A stretch of 64,000 bases of DNA, taken from assembly GCA_017591395.1 (NCBI GenBank), contig WEDG01004053.1:124001-188000 (forward strand). The letters are read 5' to 3'. This DNA is from Schistocephalus solidus (lineage: Eukaryota; Platyhelminthes; Cestoda; Diphyllobothriidea; Diphyllobothriidae). This document shows, one piece after another, positions 44,890 through 57,100 of this stretch; within the stretch, counting starts at the first letter, position 1, and each line of letters begins with the position of its first letter. Position numbers and translations under genes: made by a program. The notes under the pieces are model-generated. The model saw only the letters and a list, made by a program, of their open reading frames with translations, was not told the DNA's origin and did no database searches.

Positions 44890-45340
44890 TATTCGACTAT
44901 GCAATTGCAATGGAAAAATTACTGGTCTTTGCGTGCATTGACGGTTGCTGTGCACGACACTGCGACGAAGTTCCCTTGATGGTGGGTAAAAAGATTTTCC
45001 TTTCAGGGCAATCGAAATGTACGGTCAAAGCGAAGAAAGAGCAGGGCATTTCGTTAGTCCAGGTGGACGTTTTTGTAGTCTGAGAGTTCGTTGGACGATT
45101 GGGCATTACCGTGGAGCCAACGATTACTAACCTGGCCTGCTCATTTTGGCAAATCAAACGTGCCGACAGAGTTTGGACGAGGATTTTTGGCTTTGCCTTG
45201 ATGCACGCCTGGCGGTTCGTTTGAAACTCGCGTATTTAGTTGCACTGAAAAATTACAATCACATAATGCCTAGCCTGCCAATTCTGTGCAAGTCTTCTCG
45301 GGTCACCTGGACATCAGAATATCCTTCTATAGAACAAGAA

Positions 45341-45372
<32 letters not shown>

Positions 45373-47230
45373 AGAAGAATATGATGATGCTGAGGATGAT
45401 GATGAAGAAGAAGAAGAAGCGATTGCTGGAACATGAAGTTTATTGACCCGATGTTTCGAAAATTCAGATTCTAGCGATCGCATCCTCTTCTTCTGTACTG
45501 CTTTCGAAGAGCCTTTTCGGCATTGTCCGGAATAGTCATGTGAGCCGGCGGTCATAACTCTGATGACGTAACCGCGCCATCGTACTAGCACCAGCTTTAG
45601 CATATCATAGATGTTGCGCACGTCCGTTTGTTTCAAGACCCCAAATTCGACAGTTTTTGCTGCCTATTCACTTTCAGTACTCTTTGTTGGCAGCTGAGGT
45701 GAAAAGGTTTTCGCGTTTTCCCGGTTTTCATATACTTGTTAAGGTTCCGCTCCGTAAAACAGAGAAGACAAAACCACAATCCTCCAAACATAAAGTTTAT
45801 TGTACCTTATTGAAGGTTTGAATGTTTTTGGAGCTCCAACTGACAACTTTTCATCGATATGATTGTTTGTTGGTTTAATACTCTCAAGGTATGCGAAATA
45901 CTCTGAATTCGGGAACAAGTTTCGTTCTCGCATGATCATTGGCTCCTTGTATTCCATCACTGATGTCTATCGTTCAAGAACACATGAGTTCCACGTCCTT
46001 CTGCCCATCCGCTTTGATTGTGGTGTTTGGTGGGCAAACGTTGGAGAAGATTCTGGTTTTGAATACTTTCGCTCCAGCCGCTATGAGTCGTATTCTCAGC
46101 AGTTTTTGTCTCGATTCGGTACTTTATCTCAATCCAAGACGGCTTGCCACAGTAGACATCAATTAGTATGGCCGATAGCACGAGGCTGGAAGGCATGGGC
46201 GCAATTTCGCAATCCCACTTTTCATCGAGACGAAATCATAACAAACTGAGCTAATCTTCTTTGGCACGCCACAAGATGCCGTCTAAGCAGGGTACAAACA
46301 GCTGCATAAAGCAGTCTGAACAAATGCAGTCGATTACAATCTATAGTTTTTGCTATTTACAGTGCGAAAGGCCTTTATTGAATCGACAAGGACGGTGCAG
46401 AGTGTGGTCATCATTCTGGTAATATTTGCTGCAGTTTTTGAGCTTTTAATGAAACTTTTGTGGTTGTACGACGTTTGGCGATATCTTTAGTGTTTGGCAG
46501 TCTTTTTTGACTCTTCATCTAGCGAACTAGCAAGGGCAGCATTGACATAGATTAGGGTCCACCGCGTTCATAGAATTCTACTCGAAATAAGTCGATGCCT
46601 GGAGATTTTCCGTGGAATGTCTGTCTATATTGCGTTGATAACCTCCTGTAAAGACATCGGGGAATCAAGATCAGACTTTTTAGCCAGGTAATATTACAAC
46701 TGAGGACTTCAGCTTGCCTTCAGTAAACTCCATTATTACAGTACTTAACATCTTTGTTTCTTTTTCCTTGAGGCTGCCTGCGTAGTCGGATATGTGGACA
46801 CATCCTAGAGATGACACTGCAGTTTTCCATCCAAAATTTGACGACTCATATTCCTTCTGGCACGGGCACATCTTGCTGAACTTACTTTTTTGGCAGTTGT
46901 CAGTGAAGTGAAATAGGGCGCATTCACGCTGTCTGAAAGCTCTGTAGGTGAATAAGGCTTTTGACAATTAACTTGTAAAATTTTACTGCAGAATGTAATT
47001 GTGATGAGGGGCTTTTTTCGGTGCATGCTTGCAACAGGCTGAGTTCATTTTCTCTGCAGACATTTACGTCGTGGTGACTTAAACCTTCCTCCCGAGAGGA
47101 ATGATCTATGCGAGTACCGAGGTAGCCGAAGGCGGCTTATTCTTTCTCCTCCGGCACAGAGGTGGGAGTGTATGCCAGTCTTCGTAGAACTTATCTGCTA
47201 CATTGTAATGGTCTGTCCTAGGAGCACCAA
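44890..47230 (-). mobile_element. Second LINE copy, heavily decayed, minus strand
   Basis: Blocks of the same LINE type as at 8.2-12.6 kb appear in the correct order on the minus strand. Endonuclease: 'KFYEDWHTL' and 'TRIDHSS' (about 47200-47090). RT connector: 'SLQEVINAI' and 'GIDLFRVEFYERGGP' (about 46660-46560). 'LVDSIKAFRTVNS' (about 46370) comes next, then 'LSAILIDVYCGKPSWIEIKY' (about 46170). RT thumb: 'FAYLESIKPTNNHIDEKLS' and 'VVLSSLFYGAEP' (45739-45910). Then 'VLKQT...MLKLVLVRWRGYVIR' (about 45630-45560), 'MPKRLFE' (about 45515) and 'REDLHRIGRLG' (about 45300-45270). Zinc-finger tail: 'CQNEQARLVIVGSTVM' and 'DCPERKIFLP'. Many stops and frameshifts; clearly older than the first copy. 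It retains the RWRGY/VIR segment that the first copy lacks. Confidence 0.75.
45336..45419. repeat. (GAA)n/(GAT)n trinucleotide microsatellite
   Basis: Imperfect run of gaa units with gat and gct interruptions. It sits between the MPKRLFE and REDLHRIG blocks of the decayed minus-strand LINE, so it arose in or was inserted into that element. The poly-Glu and poly-Ser frames across it are artefacts. Confidence 0.95.
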
Positions 47231-47261
47231 GTATTGTGCCAGATATATCCCCACAGATTGA

Positions 47262-47455
47262 ATCTCATTGTCGTGAGACAATCATTGGGCCCCTGTAGTA
47301 AGAAAATCATTTGACTCACAAGGATAAAAGTGATAACACAGTTATCGCATCTTTCTTCGTTGATTTGTTTACAAGCGAACATTTCACCTCAATCAAATCC
47401 TTCAGCTCTCCTTATTTCAAAGGATGGGTTTCATTTAAAGCTCTGAGGAACCTTC
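47262..47455 (+). repeat. Dispersed repeat, copy 2
   Basis: Counterpart of 43388-43592 in the same orientation; it abuts the 5' side of the decayed minus-strand LINE. See that entry for the shared blocks. Confidence 0.65.
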
Positions 47456-48320
47456 ATTACGAATTGAGATTGCGGACGAACATCTGGATCGAAAACAATC
47501 ACTTACTGTGGAATAACCACGTAATGCCTATTCTACAGCGATGTATTTGCTGAGGCTGCAAATCCATGAACGTAAAATGTCATTTTTATATATGAATGAG
47601 GCCCCGGTGACCGTCTGACCGCAACATGAAGCCCTGATCGATGATGAATCATGCATCCACAGACGAAGACATAGTGTGTTATTTTGTAATGAAACAAAAT
47701 AGATACCCTATCTCATGAAATGTCAACCAAAATTCTCAAATGTGTTTTCGATTTGAACAAACTACTCAAGTAAGGTTGTACTATTGCTTACCGTGCACCC
47801 TAATCCAAAGATATTTATTTTCTATCAGGATGTCGGCTTTTGAACAAGTTTCGCTCTGGCCGCCTGCCAAAAGTCTACTCTTTAAAAGGAGGCTACATGC
47901 ATTGTATCCATTTTTCTCAGTAAGTTTCACTGACCTTATAAATTCAAATGCACCTTTAAAACACATGCGCAAAAATATCCTTTCGTGTACTCGTTTATAG
48001 CAAATTAAGCCTTCTTCAAGATCTATTCTTGAAAATTTGTATTTTTGATTTTAAAATATTTACTAGATATGAAAGTTTTAAGACCGGGAGATTTTCGTTC
48101 ATAGGACAACATATCCATGAATTTATTAATGCTACCCATAAACTATAAATAATGATCCACACCATGTGACCTCCTTCTTATAGCATAGAGCAAATGTGTG
48201 CTTTCCTTTGACAGAATTCCTGCAGCATGTTGTGTGGAAAACTTGGAAGTAGGTCTAACGGTTGGAATGGTTAAAAATTATTCCACGAGATAGAAAGTTC
48301 ATTTGACCCATATGTGAAAA

Positions 48321-48418
48321 TTTCGGCGCCCTTGGTGGGATTTGAACCCACCACAGCCAGGGGAAGGCTTTAGTACAGCCAACGTTTGAGCCACTCGAGC
48401 TATGCGTACCCACTGGAA
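48321..48418 (-). repeat. Class-II tRNA-like sequence (left arm of an inverted pair)
   Basis: On the minus strand: A box TAGCTCGAGTGG, anticodon-type hairpin GGCT-GTACTAA-AGCC with a 7-base loop, a long variable region, and a T arm GGTGGGTTCAAATCCCACC containing a B box. The long variable region resembles tRNA-Ser or tRNA-Leu. The 5' and 3' ends do not form a good acceptor stem, so this is a tRNA-derived repeat or pseudogene. Confidence 0.7.
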
Positions 48419-48465
48419 GCCGAGAGTTGGGCGAGTCACTTGACCCAAGTGTGTTAAAACCTCAC

Positions 48466-48556
48466 GTCTTCCGGTGGGGCCTCGTAACTCCATTGACTAG
48501 AGCGTTGGCTGTACTAAAGCCTACCCTCTGTGGGTTCGAATCCCACCGAGCTGACC
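48466..48556 (+). repeat. Class-II tRNA-like sequence (right arm of an inverted pair)
   Basis: The plus strand carries the same hairpin (GGCTGTACTAAAGCC) and the T arm TGTGGGTTCGAATCCCACC. Its A-box region (gtaactccattgactagag) is weaker. Inverted relative to 48321-48418, with about 47 bp between the arms. Same interpretation: a tRNA-derived repeat rather than a functional tRNA gene. Confidence 0.7.
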
Positions 48557-49415
48557 GCGTTTTTTATAATTAGGTCAAATGTATTATTAAAATCTATCGA
48601 AACCTCTAATAAGCTTAGATAAATTTCGGTAAACCAAAATATACCCTTTTTCTAAGTGTAGAATTTGACGAAAGTGTAATTTTTCACCATTCGGGTAAAA
48701 AAATAATATTTAATGCATATTTTCCATAAAATATGTTCAGATGTATAATATTATTGAAAATCAATGAACAAACTGCCTAATCAATAAGTTGGCAGGTTTT
48801 CCAGATTATGCTTTTTGCAGAAAGCTCGTTTGAAACCCGGTATCCTATCGTGACTTACATATTTTCAAAATAGTTTCCATGATAATCAGTAGCACAACCG
48901 TACTTAAATAATTTGTTCGAATTGATAAAAATGTGCTACGATTTTGACTAACATTTCACGACAGGGACTATATACTGTATAACTTCCTTGCAAAAATCCT
49001 TTGTAGTTATGCCGTGCCGTCAACGGGATATTAACATTTCATCTGCGTTAAAGATTGCACATTCGCTGTGGCAGCGTCCTCAGAATGTAAAGGGCCATGC
49101 CTTATGAATAAACCCTTAATAAATATGGTATGAATATGCCTGAATATAAGAAGGTTTTCCTCTTTGTGACCCTATATCCTTCTTCTTGTGAACATAGTTT
49201 ATTCCTATCACCACTTCAACTGTAAGGTTACTACACTCTATATTTCTTGCACGTTCTTTCGGTTCATTTTTCCTTTATCTAAAACAGTCCTAAGCTTACC
49301 CACCTTTTTGAATGGCATCGATCGTTTCCATTTTAAAACTAATGAGTTATTTCGATGTAAGCCATTTCTCTTTTAACAATTCTCCTACCCAGCCTTCCAA
49401 ACCTAATTAACTTTT

Positions 49416-49520
49416 ATCATCCACCCATCCCTGATCTCCATTGTGGAAATGTTGATTGTATCGATCATCCCATCCACCCATCCCCTGATCTCAATTGTGG
49501 AAATTTTGACTTTTACTGTC
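49416..49520. repeat. Two-copy tandem duplication (about 53 bp)
   Basis: 'catccacccatcccctgatc' and 'tcaattgtggaaat' type blocks occur twice, starting at 49418 and 49471, with a CCATCC-rich third partial unit behind. No coding potential. Confidence 0.8.
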
Positions 49521-51108
49521 TTCCCCTCCCCCCATCATTTGGAGGAAGCTAACTCCCATTTCTTTCCTCTCGGTATGGAAATTTGTAGGTTAATTCCGCG
49601 TTTTTAAACGATTCCTTTTTCAGCCAGCTAAGCGCCAAATGACAGCCATCAAAAAGGTTTTTTAAAATAATTTTTAAAGTCACAGGTTCATTAAATTACC
49701 CTATTTTTAAACAGGTAATAACCAGGAATATTTTAAGTGCACTGCTTAGATAATTCAGCAGGGCTGGGATTTCACGAATTTAAAATGGCGACATTTAAAG
49801 GCATTTGGGCTGATGTTAAATGCAGTTTTCAGTTAATTTGCTGAATATGATTGCTTAAGCAAATATTTTTAATAAATACGGCTTGAATTTCGTCTCCCAG
49901 TTGCTCTTATGAGTGCCATTATGCCTCAGGGAGTAGATAAGGATACTGCAGTATGGATTCGTATAAGCTTCCACTGTTTTCCCATCTGACTAACTTATCT
50001 ATGCTGGATGTCTGCAGTGCGGTTTTAATTGCCTGCGTTCTGCCTTTTAAGGCACGATGCATGAGTACCCATGCATGAGAACGGGTATGTTTGACGTACC
50101 TCGGCGGTTTGGGCCAAACAACTATAAAAGTGGTTTCGCAGCGAGCAGCAAGGAATAACTTTTAAATGTGACGGATGAAAACCAGAGTGAGAGAGCATTT
50201 CGCCCTATTGCCTGTCACAGGTCAGTAATGCAGCAATACCTAGTCCATTAGTAATAGTGCTATAAGTTAACCACTCTTGAGCTACCAAGGTAAAAATATT
50301 GACTCCCACTCTGCTTGCTAGTCACTCGATCCGGGCTCAAATCACTGGTGCACCAGCAGCTGGGGTTGAGGGGATGTTGGATGCCTACAGGCAATATGCC
50401 CAAACTATGGTTTCAATGTCGCTAAGTCACGTCAGTGGAAAACTCTGGAGCAAAGTTCTACCAATTAGCCCACTAGATACGTTATCCCAGTTCACAGGGT
50501 CTGTATTGGCCTTAGAATAAATAATGGCACAACATTTACTGTCGAGCTCTATTTGTTCGCAATTGATTAATCTCCAAGATATTAGGTTAAACCCCCTAAG
50601 GTACTCTAAGTTCTTCTTCTTCTGTAAAAGAACCCTATGCGTTTCGCCTAATTGATAGAATTCCTATCAACTTTCTCGGCAGACTTAAGATGAACTTGAA
50701 TGAAAAATCTAGCAAAGCAAACATTTTACCAGTTTATTTATGTAATTAAGTTTTCTGCAATTTGTGAACCGATTTCTGGGTTTAAATATACGCTTTTAAA
50801 ATATAAAAATAATCGATCAGCCTACAGTCAGGTGGGGCTGTGGTGGCTTTCTGAGTGTATAAATAGGCAGCCTTACCTCTGTAATAAACATGCTTGGACA
50901 GACATCCAATTATCTGCAGGATGACCTTCCGTGTTATGCTATAATGTCTGAACTATATATATTGCCATCATCTTATTTTCATATGAAACCGTCAAGACAG
51001 CATTTCCAAGCTCGCAAAGCACGGAGCCCTAGGTAACAGAGTATTTAATGTGTCATTTTAAGTAAGTATATCTGTAAACAGCTACTGAATTATTTTATGA
51101 TTGTGTAC
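49521..51108. other. Unassigned sequence
   Basis: No gene was supported. Around 50310-50360 a B-box-like stretch (gggctcaaatcac) and 'aggcaatatgccc' hint at another, very diverged tRNA-derived repeat, too weak to annotate. Confidence 0.35.
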
Positions 51109-51110
51109 TA

Positions 51111-51165
51111 CAGTATGTTACCTATCTCTTGAAACATAAAGACCGAAAGTATTACGATCAATTGT
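51111..51165 (+). repeat. Possible third left terminus of the foldback family
   Basis: TA followed by CAGTATGTTACCTATCTCTTG and 'aaacataaagaccgaaag' resembles the termini of the elements at 35764-36744 and 47692-48977. No matching right end was found, so it may be a solo fragment or chance. Confidence 0.35.
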
Positions 51166-54100
51166 TGGAAACTAGAAGGCTTTATACTGTACTTATTCGA
51201 GTAATCTAATACAGAAAGTGTCCATTTTGCTTGTAGAATATCTTTATTTGTAATTTTATCTGTCAAAGTGCTTGCACATTTGAGTGGACGTCAACGTTGC
51301 CTTGTAGTCTGACCGTTTTCCTATGCACGTAGCTATCACAAACTAATTTTGCGCATGCACGCGTGTTCTTCCTTGAAAAGATAGTAATTTAAACTTGTGA
51401 CTTTTACCACACAAAACTTACCACACTCCAAAATTTATTCCGTTCGCAATTAAGGTAAATTAAATAGGGAAAAGAAGTCGTCCAAAAACTCTAACATCCA
51501 ACGGAGAAGACATTTTCAATAAATCAATTAATGTCCCTCAATATTTTAGAAAACAATATTTTCAAAAGCCTCCATTTATTAATGCAGTTTCGGTTTTCAG
51601 GAGAAATGTCAAACCTAAAAATGTGGCTAACGACAATGGGCGAAAATTATGAGGTACATCTCTTTTTTTCCAGTCATCACATATATAGCTTAACCAAGTA
51701 ACCATGCATCATTGAGCAGTCACTGCTTGCAGACAGTTACCCGACAAAGATCAATTAAGTGTGACGCAGATCAGTATTGCTCAAGCGATTGAGCCCGCTT
51801 ATAATCAGAAACATTGTCGAAGGGAATTAATAACTCAAGTCCCGTCATCTGCGGTATGCAATAGTCAAAGACAAAACTGGAATGGAATTTATTGATGCAT
51901 CCTATTTGCACGACAGAACTGTCTTCTGAGGCCAAAATCCAGCCTTTGGTTGGCATACGACTGCCCCTGTTGCCTTTGATGGTATAAAATTGCAATGTAG
52001 AATTACTTCTTCTCGGGTCAGCGCCGTGTAAAAATTGTAAATTGAGTAATCTAACGCAAAGTGAATGGATTAAGGAACTTTTAGTATTCTCCAATAAACT
52101 GACGGAATTGAAGGCGTTTCTCACTTAATAGGCCACTTTCCAATGCAATTCCCAAATCTCACAATAAATGAAGTCTCAGGAAATTAAATGGAGTTTGAAT
52201 ATGGTTTACTAATGACGCATACTATGCCATCAATTATCATTCTCATGCCTCTCAAATGCCAGTTTGTGCTTTGAAATGAGTACTGTGACTTCAAATGGAC
52301 TCCTCCATAAACACCAGCAATACGCCTCTGCTCTGACGTCTGAGGTTTTCCCTAGTTAACTGACAGCTTGTATTTAATTGCGAAAAGTGAACAAGAGGTT
52401 TCTATGGGAACCAACAAATTTAGCAGAGCAGAAATTTTATTTCCTCATAATCACACAAATGAATGAAATAATTTTTAAATTACTTCCCTGCACCATTCTC
52501 CTCATATATATCGGCCATAGCAAAATAAATAGACCAAATTATGTTTTCTTGCTACCAGACATTGACATAGAGTGTTAATTTATGATAAATATCGAATATT
52601 GGACGTTTAGGCTACAAAGCGCTTATACAAAAAGCAATGTAGCTTTTTTAGGATCGTTTATTCCCACTGACATATGTTTTTCAAGTTAACGATCCAACAA
52701 AACTCTGGGTGACGGAACATAAGTTTTCGGTGGCAACGTGAGTAAAATAATGGCTTTTTCGTTAAAAATAAAATTTTAAGTTTGTAGTACATTTTGGTTG
52801 AATACCCATACGTGTCCATTGGTTTACCCACACTATTACATCCCAATATTTTCTTACTGAATAGAGCCTGTGTGTTAATTAGGACAATTTTACAAGAAAT
52901 GTACCGCAGTAAAGTTTATATCTTCTAAGCGGTGAAGTATGTTTGGCACACAAAATACACTCCTGAATGCAGGATTCCATGCCTTTTATAATAGCAGGAA
53001 AGAAAGGAGGACATAATCATCGTCTTCGGTGATTTTTTTTAAAATATATGTTCTTAAACAAAAAAATTTTTTTCAAGAGAGTTAATACATTGCCCATCCT
53101 ACACCTTCAGTGTCATGCTTAAAAATTATGAACGTGCATTCCTGGTGTCCGAGAAAGCATTATCACTTTAAAATTGTACCTTTTCAGGATTGGTTCTTTC
53201 CATTTTACTTAAATCAAAAGTTGGTTGTATATTCCACTAAACGAAGATCAGACACCTTATTTTTCTGCCCAGCAGAGAATTAATACAATAATCTCTCAGG
53301 GAACACGGCCAACCATTCCCAGACAGATTGAACTGTGAAGTCACACGACGGTATGATATCTGTGCCTTATAAACATGGCAAAATTATCACAGGTTTCAGC
53401 AGTAAGTATATTTGTGTATTTGTCTATGTACATAGGTAGGCAAAATAACTTCATAATTTTCTTGAGTAGGCCTAATTATCATCCGCTTTCAGTCAATGAA
53501 CACAACCTAGTTAGACAGGCCAAGAATAGAAGAGGCTTAACTGCAATAAAACTCTACAGGATCTTGCAAACCCATCACAGGGAAGAAAAGGCTGAGTGGG
53601 CCACGACACATTTATATCTGTATTTTGTAGATATGACACTAAATTACCTTGTTTTTCCCCCATAGACGTAAACAAACGTAATCAAGCAACGCGTGTTATT
53701 TTTCCAATGGGAATGACCGCCGATGCCAGCCTTATTAGAATTAATATTCACTCCATTTTCTGGCCTAATATAATTGCAAATAGCTTGTATTTTAAAGAAA
53801 CTTTTGGAATATCACGTAATCGAAGCAAAATGAGTACTGCGTATGATATTGTTACCACTGTCAATTGAATGCAGGCAATTCTTTTAATGATAAATGGCAG
53901 AAGCCCACTAACATCATGGACGCAAAAGTACACATGAAGCGGCTGTTTCTTTAAGAACCTCTGTCGCTCGAATAGGCAAAAAGCAAAATGACTAGTCAAT
54001 TTCTTCGGAATTTCAACTGCTGTGACATTTCTGCGTAGTGCTTTAGCAGCTAACCCGTTTGCCGGTTCAGGTGGCAACCCGACGTTCTGTTAAACCACTT

Positions 54101-57100
54101 AACTTTCAGAGAATATCCGGTAAACGTAAAGTTGCAAAAACCTGCAGGAGAAAAAATAACATAGGAAAGTTTAACATAAGAAGGAGATACTTATAAATAA
54201 GGAAAGGATGAAAAACGATGTCGAAGGAAAATGGGAATGTTCATTTCTTGTTTACCATATCAGATTGGAAAATTAATTCGGGGCAAGAATCTATGTTAAC
54301 GCACCTGTTCTCCAGACAGAAGGTATGTCCGGGAGATGGTAGTAAGTAAAGGAGAACTGTGCCTTCAGTCTCTTTTGTCTTGGTTAGCATTTGCTTTGTA
54401 CTACATCGTTATTCAAAAGTCCTTAACTGTTTATATTGTGGTCTTAAGGCACAACGAGATCAGAGCGTTGGACGCTCGTCCACATCAATCTCCATAAACC
54501 ATTCACCGTACGCTAAACCTACTCAAATACACTATAAAAGGTGCTATCTTAAAATGACAAATAGAAAGCGAGTGTTTTGACTTGGGATTTGGGTTTTTCA
54601 GTACGACTTATGGGACTCAGTTGCAAGACTGTTAATCTCTATCTTACTGAAGTAATAACTGAATTACATTAACCAGTCCATTTGTCAAGGTTCGTTGTTA
54701 AAAGCTTCAAACAGTTTACAGACAAAGTCGGGGAGGAATAAAGAGGACACTTTGTGCTAGGAAGCCACAAAGATTGCTAAAAGGTTTTAATTTTATATCA
54801 AGCGTGATGAGATTAATCGCTCCGAAGGGAATTTTCCACAGCTTTGAAAGTGAAGTAGAAAAGGCTAAGCCAGAAGAAGGAAAACGTTTTCTGGCCTTTC
54901 TATTTCTCACCATGGCCTACAGATTTCTATATGAAGGAAGAAATTTACCGCAAGGATAAAAACAACTCTGTGATTTCAGTGTGATGACAGTACGCATAAA
55001 TGGCAATAGAAATTTGTTTACGCGAGCGTATCAAGCAAAAGAACGAAACTATTTAAAATTCTAAACGAGCTTTAGCCCGTCAAGATATGAAAACCACTCT
55101 TTTTGATGTTCATGAGAATTAAATTTTATTTCCATTGTACGCTTGATCGACAATAGGCATACTAAGTTCTGGTTGACATAAAAATTACATTTTCATCAAA
55201 CGTATCATTTGGGACATTTCAATATTTTTTTCTAATTCAAAAGCATTCATCTCAGCTTTGCAGACTTAGTTTTCTTGCAAATAGAAACAAGTACTACAGC
55301 CCAAAGCTCGTTGTTGGTAGGGTAACCATTCCTGGGTCATCTGGTAAATTAAGCGGTTGCAGAAGTGCCTCTCGATATAATGCAACGTACAGGTAGTGAC
55401 TTCATAACTGATTCTTTAACTAGTGCACTTATTTTGTGCCCACTATTACCGATACATGCAGCAATCTCTCGGTTTGCAATATCGGTATTAGGTTGTTTAT
55501 AGCGTCTTCTTAACTTCATGACATTTTCTGTTTTTTTCTCTTCTAACAAAGCTCACGTGATTATGCGTTTAACTCTGATTATCAATCAATCACCTCGCCT
55601 TTTCTTGTTAAAGATTATAACTGGAATTTTCGAGTTCCTAAGTTAATGCTCCAGCTTTTGAGCATTCCTGTTCCCCTATTTCTACACCTCTTATTCTAAC
55701 GTTGAGATTCGTGGCCGGAACTGAAGCTTGTACTGCTGCCATTGCAGGATTTCAGATATCAGTTTAATTATCCATGGGACAACATGATAATGAAAATAAC
55801 TCCTGAGTGCAAAACCTGCGTGAATCCGGTTATTGGCCAACTTGAAACACACGCAAAAGGACTCTTTCATCGAGAGACATATAAAGTACTACGACAACCT
55901 TTCCATATTAAAAGACGCAGCCGAAAAAAACAGATGTGTGACCGCTTCATCTTTAAAAAGCTCTAGCTCAGTCATGCGGCATTATTGTGTTTGCTGGTGA
56001 CCTTCAAACTGCAAGGACGATTGCATATCATAATGAGGCGTATAACGTAGGATTTTTCGTTAAATATTGTTACGCCCCTTCTACTTCATTTTACCTCTTC
56101 TTGGCCGTATCGGAAACACGGCAGGATAAACCAGTGAAACAAAAGATTTGCCAGGGAGCTTTAGTGATTATATATTGCCCTTATTTTTGTGATTTCCCGC
56201 AGGGCTCTCAATCCTTTAATTTAAGGCAAAACGAATGCGCTAAAGAATATGCAGTATCCTCAAATAAGCCGATGTATTTTAGTGTCTCTCATCTAATAGC
56301 CTGGTTGAAAGTTAAATTCCCACAGAACACAATATATTCATATCACAGGGTATGGGTGGGGTATAGATATGACTGGCCAATGAAACCGATGTTGCTCTTA
56401 TTTATAATTATAGGCTCTTCATACTTTCTGATTATGCTCACAAAATAAAATCTGTGCTTTAAAACGATTAATAAGACTTTCAAATGTACTGCTTTTTTGA
56501 AAAAAATGGAGTTTTCTCTTGTGAAGTTGGATGTTTCCCGGTATTTATTTTAAGAAATTATAACAAGTAAGTTTCGTTTAGCGTTTCATCACTAGGCAGA
56601 ACCGGAAGGTCATGACCGTTTCAGTTCCTCATAGTTTTACAAATAAATCTACTGATTAGTAACTCTCTTTTGTGCATCATCCAATTCAGAAATATCAGCT
56701 TCATCTCAAAAAAATGTTTGCTTAGTCGATGGAAATTTGCGGTTAGTAATTGAAACATGGATCACCTTCTGCTAGTTCTCTAACTTTTTGCTCGTTATTT
56801 GCAAGCAAAATAGGATACATTTATGTCCTATTGACTATATTTGGACTAGTATTTCTACATGCTTAGAGAGAGGGGTATAAATATAGACTGAAAACTAGGC
56901 TTCTAAAGTATGATTACAAAATCATCCACCATAATGACCTTAATTTCCTGTGAGCCGAATATGCCTTAATATTTAGTAAGAGAGCAAATGGTTTTGCAGT
57001 AAAAATAAATTTTATTAGGAAAACCGTTTTTTTCTTGGTTTTCAACTTAACCATTTTCCATTCGTAAGTTAGCTTGCCAGAAATAGAAAAACAATACTTT

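Larger units (their letters stand above)
47692..48977. mobile_element. Second copy of the Tc1/mariner-like foldback family, with insertion
   Basis: The left arm has CTATCTCATGAAATGTCAACC and 'gtcggcttttgaacaagttt', matching the left arm of 35764-36744. The interior shares 'ttttaaaatattt' and 'atgaatttattaatgct'. The right arm, read in reverse complement, begins CAGTATATAGTCCCTGTCGTG followed by AAATGTTAGTC, ending at 48977 beside TA. The left terminus is eroded. A pair of tRNA-like sequences (48320-48560) interrupts the interior, which explains the larger size. Confidence 0.6.

Noticed and set aside
45259..45636. Open frames with poly-Glu (plus) and poly-Ser (minus)
   Set aside because: They are translations of the GAA microsatellite; the minus-strand flanks are LINE fragments, not a cellular gene.
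48321..48556. Functional tRNA-Ser genes
   Set aside because: Anticodon-type hairpin and T arm look good, but acceptor ends do not pair and the arms form an inverted repeat inside a decayed transposon.
55987..56448. 153-codon plus-strand frame
   Set aside because: Longest frame of the distal region, but no motif, no convincing splice sites and no neighbouring exon. A frame of this length can occur by chance in 64 kb.
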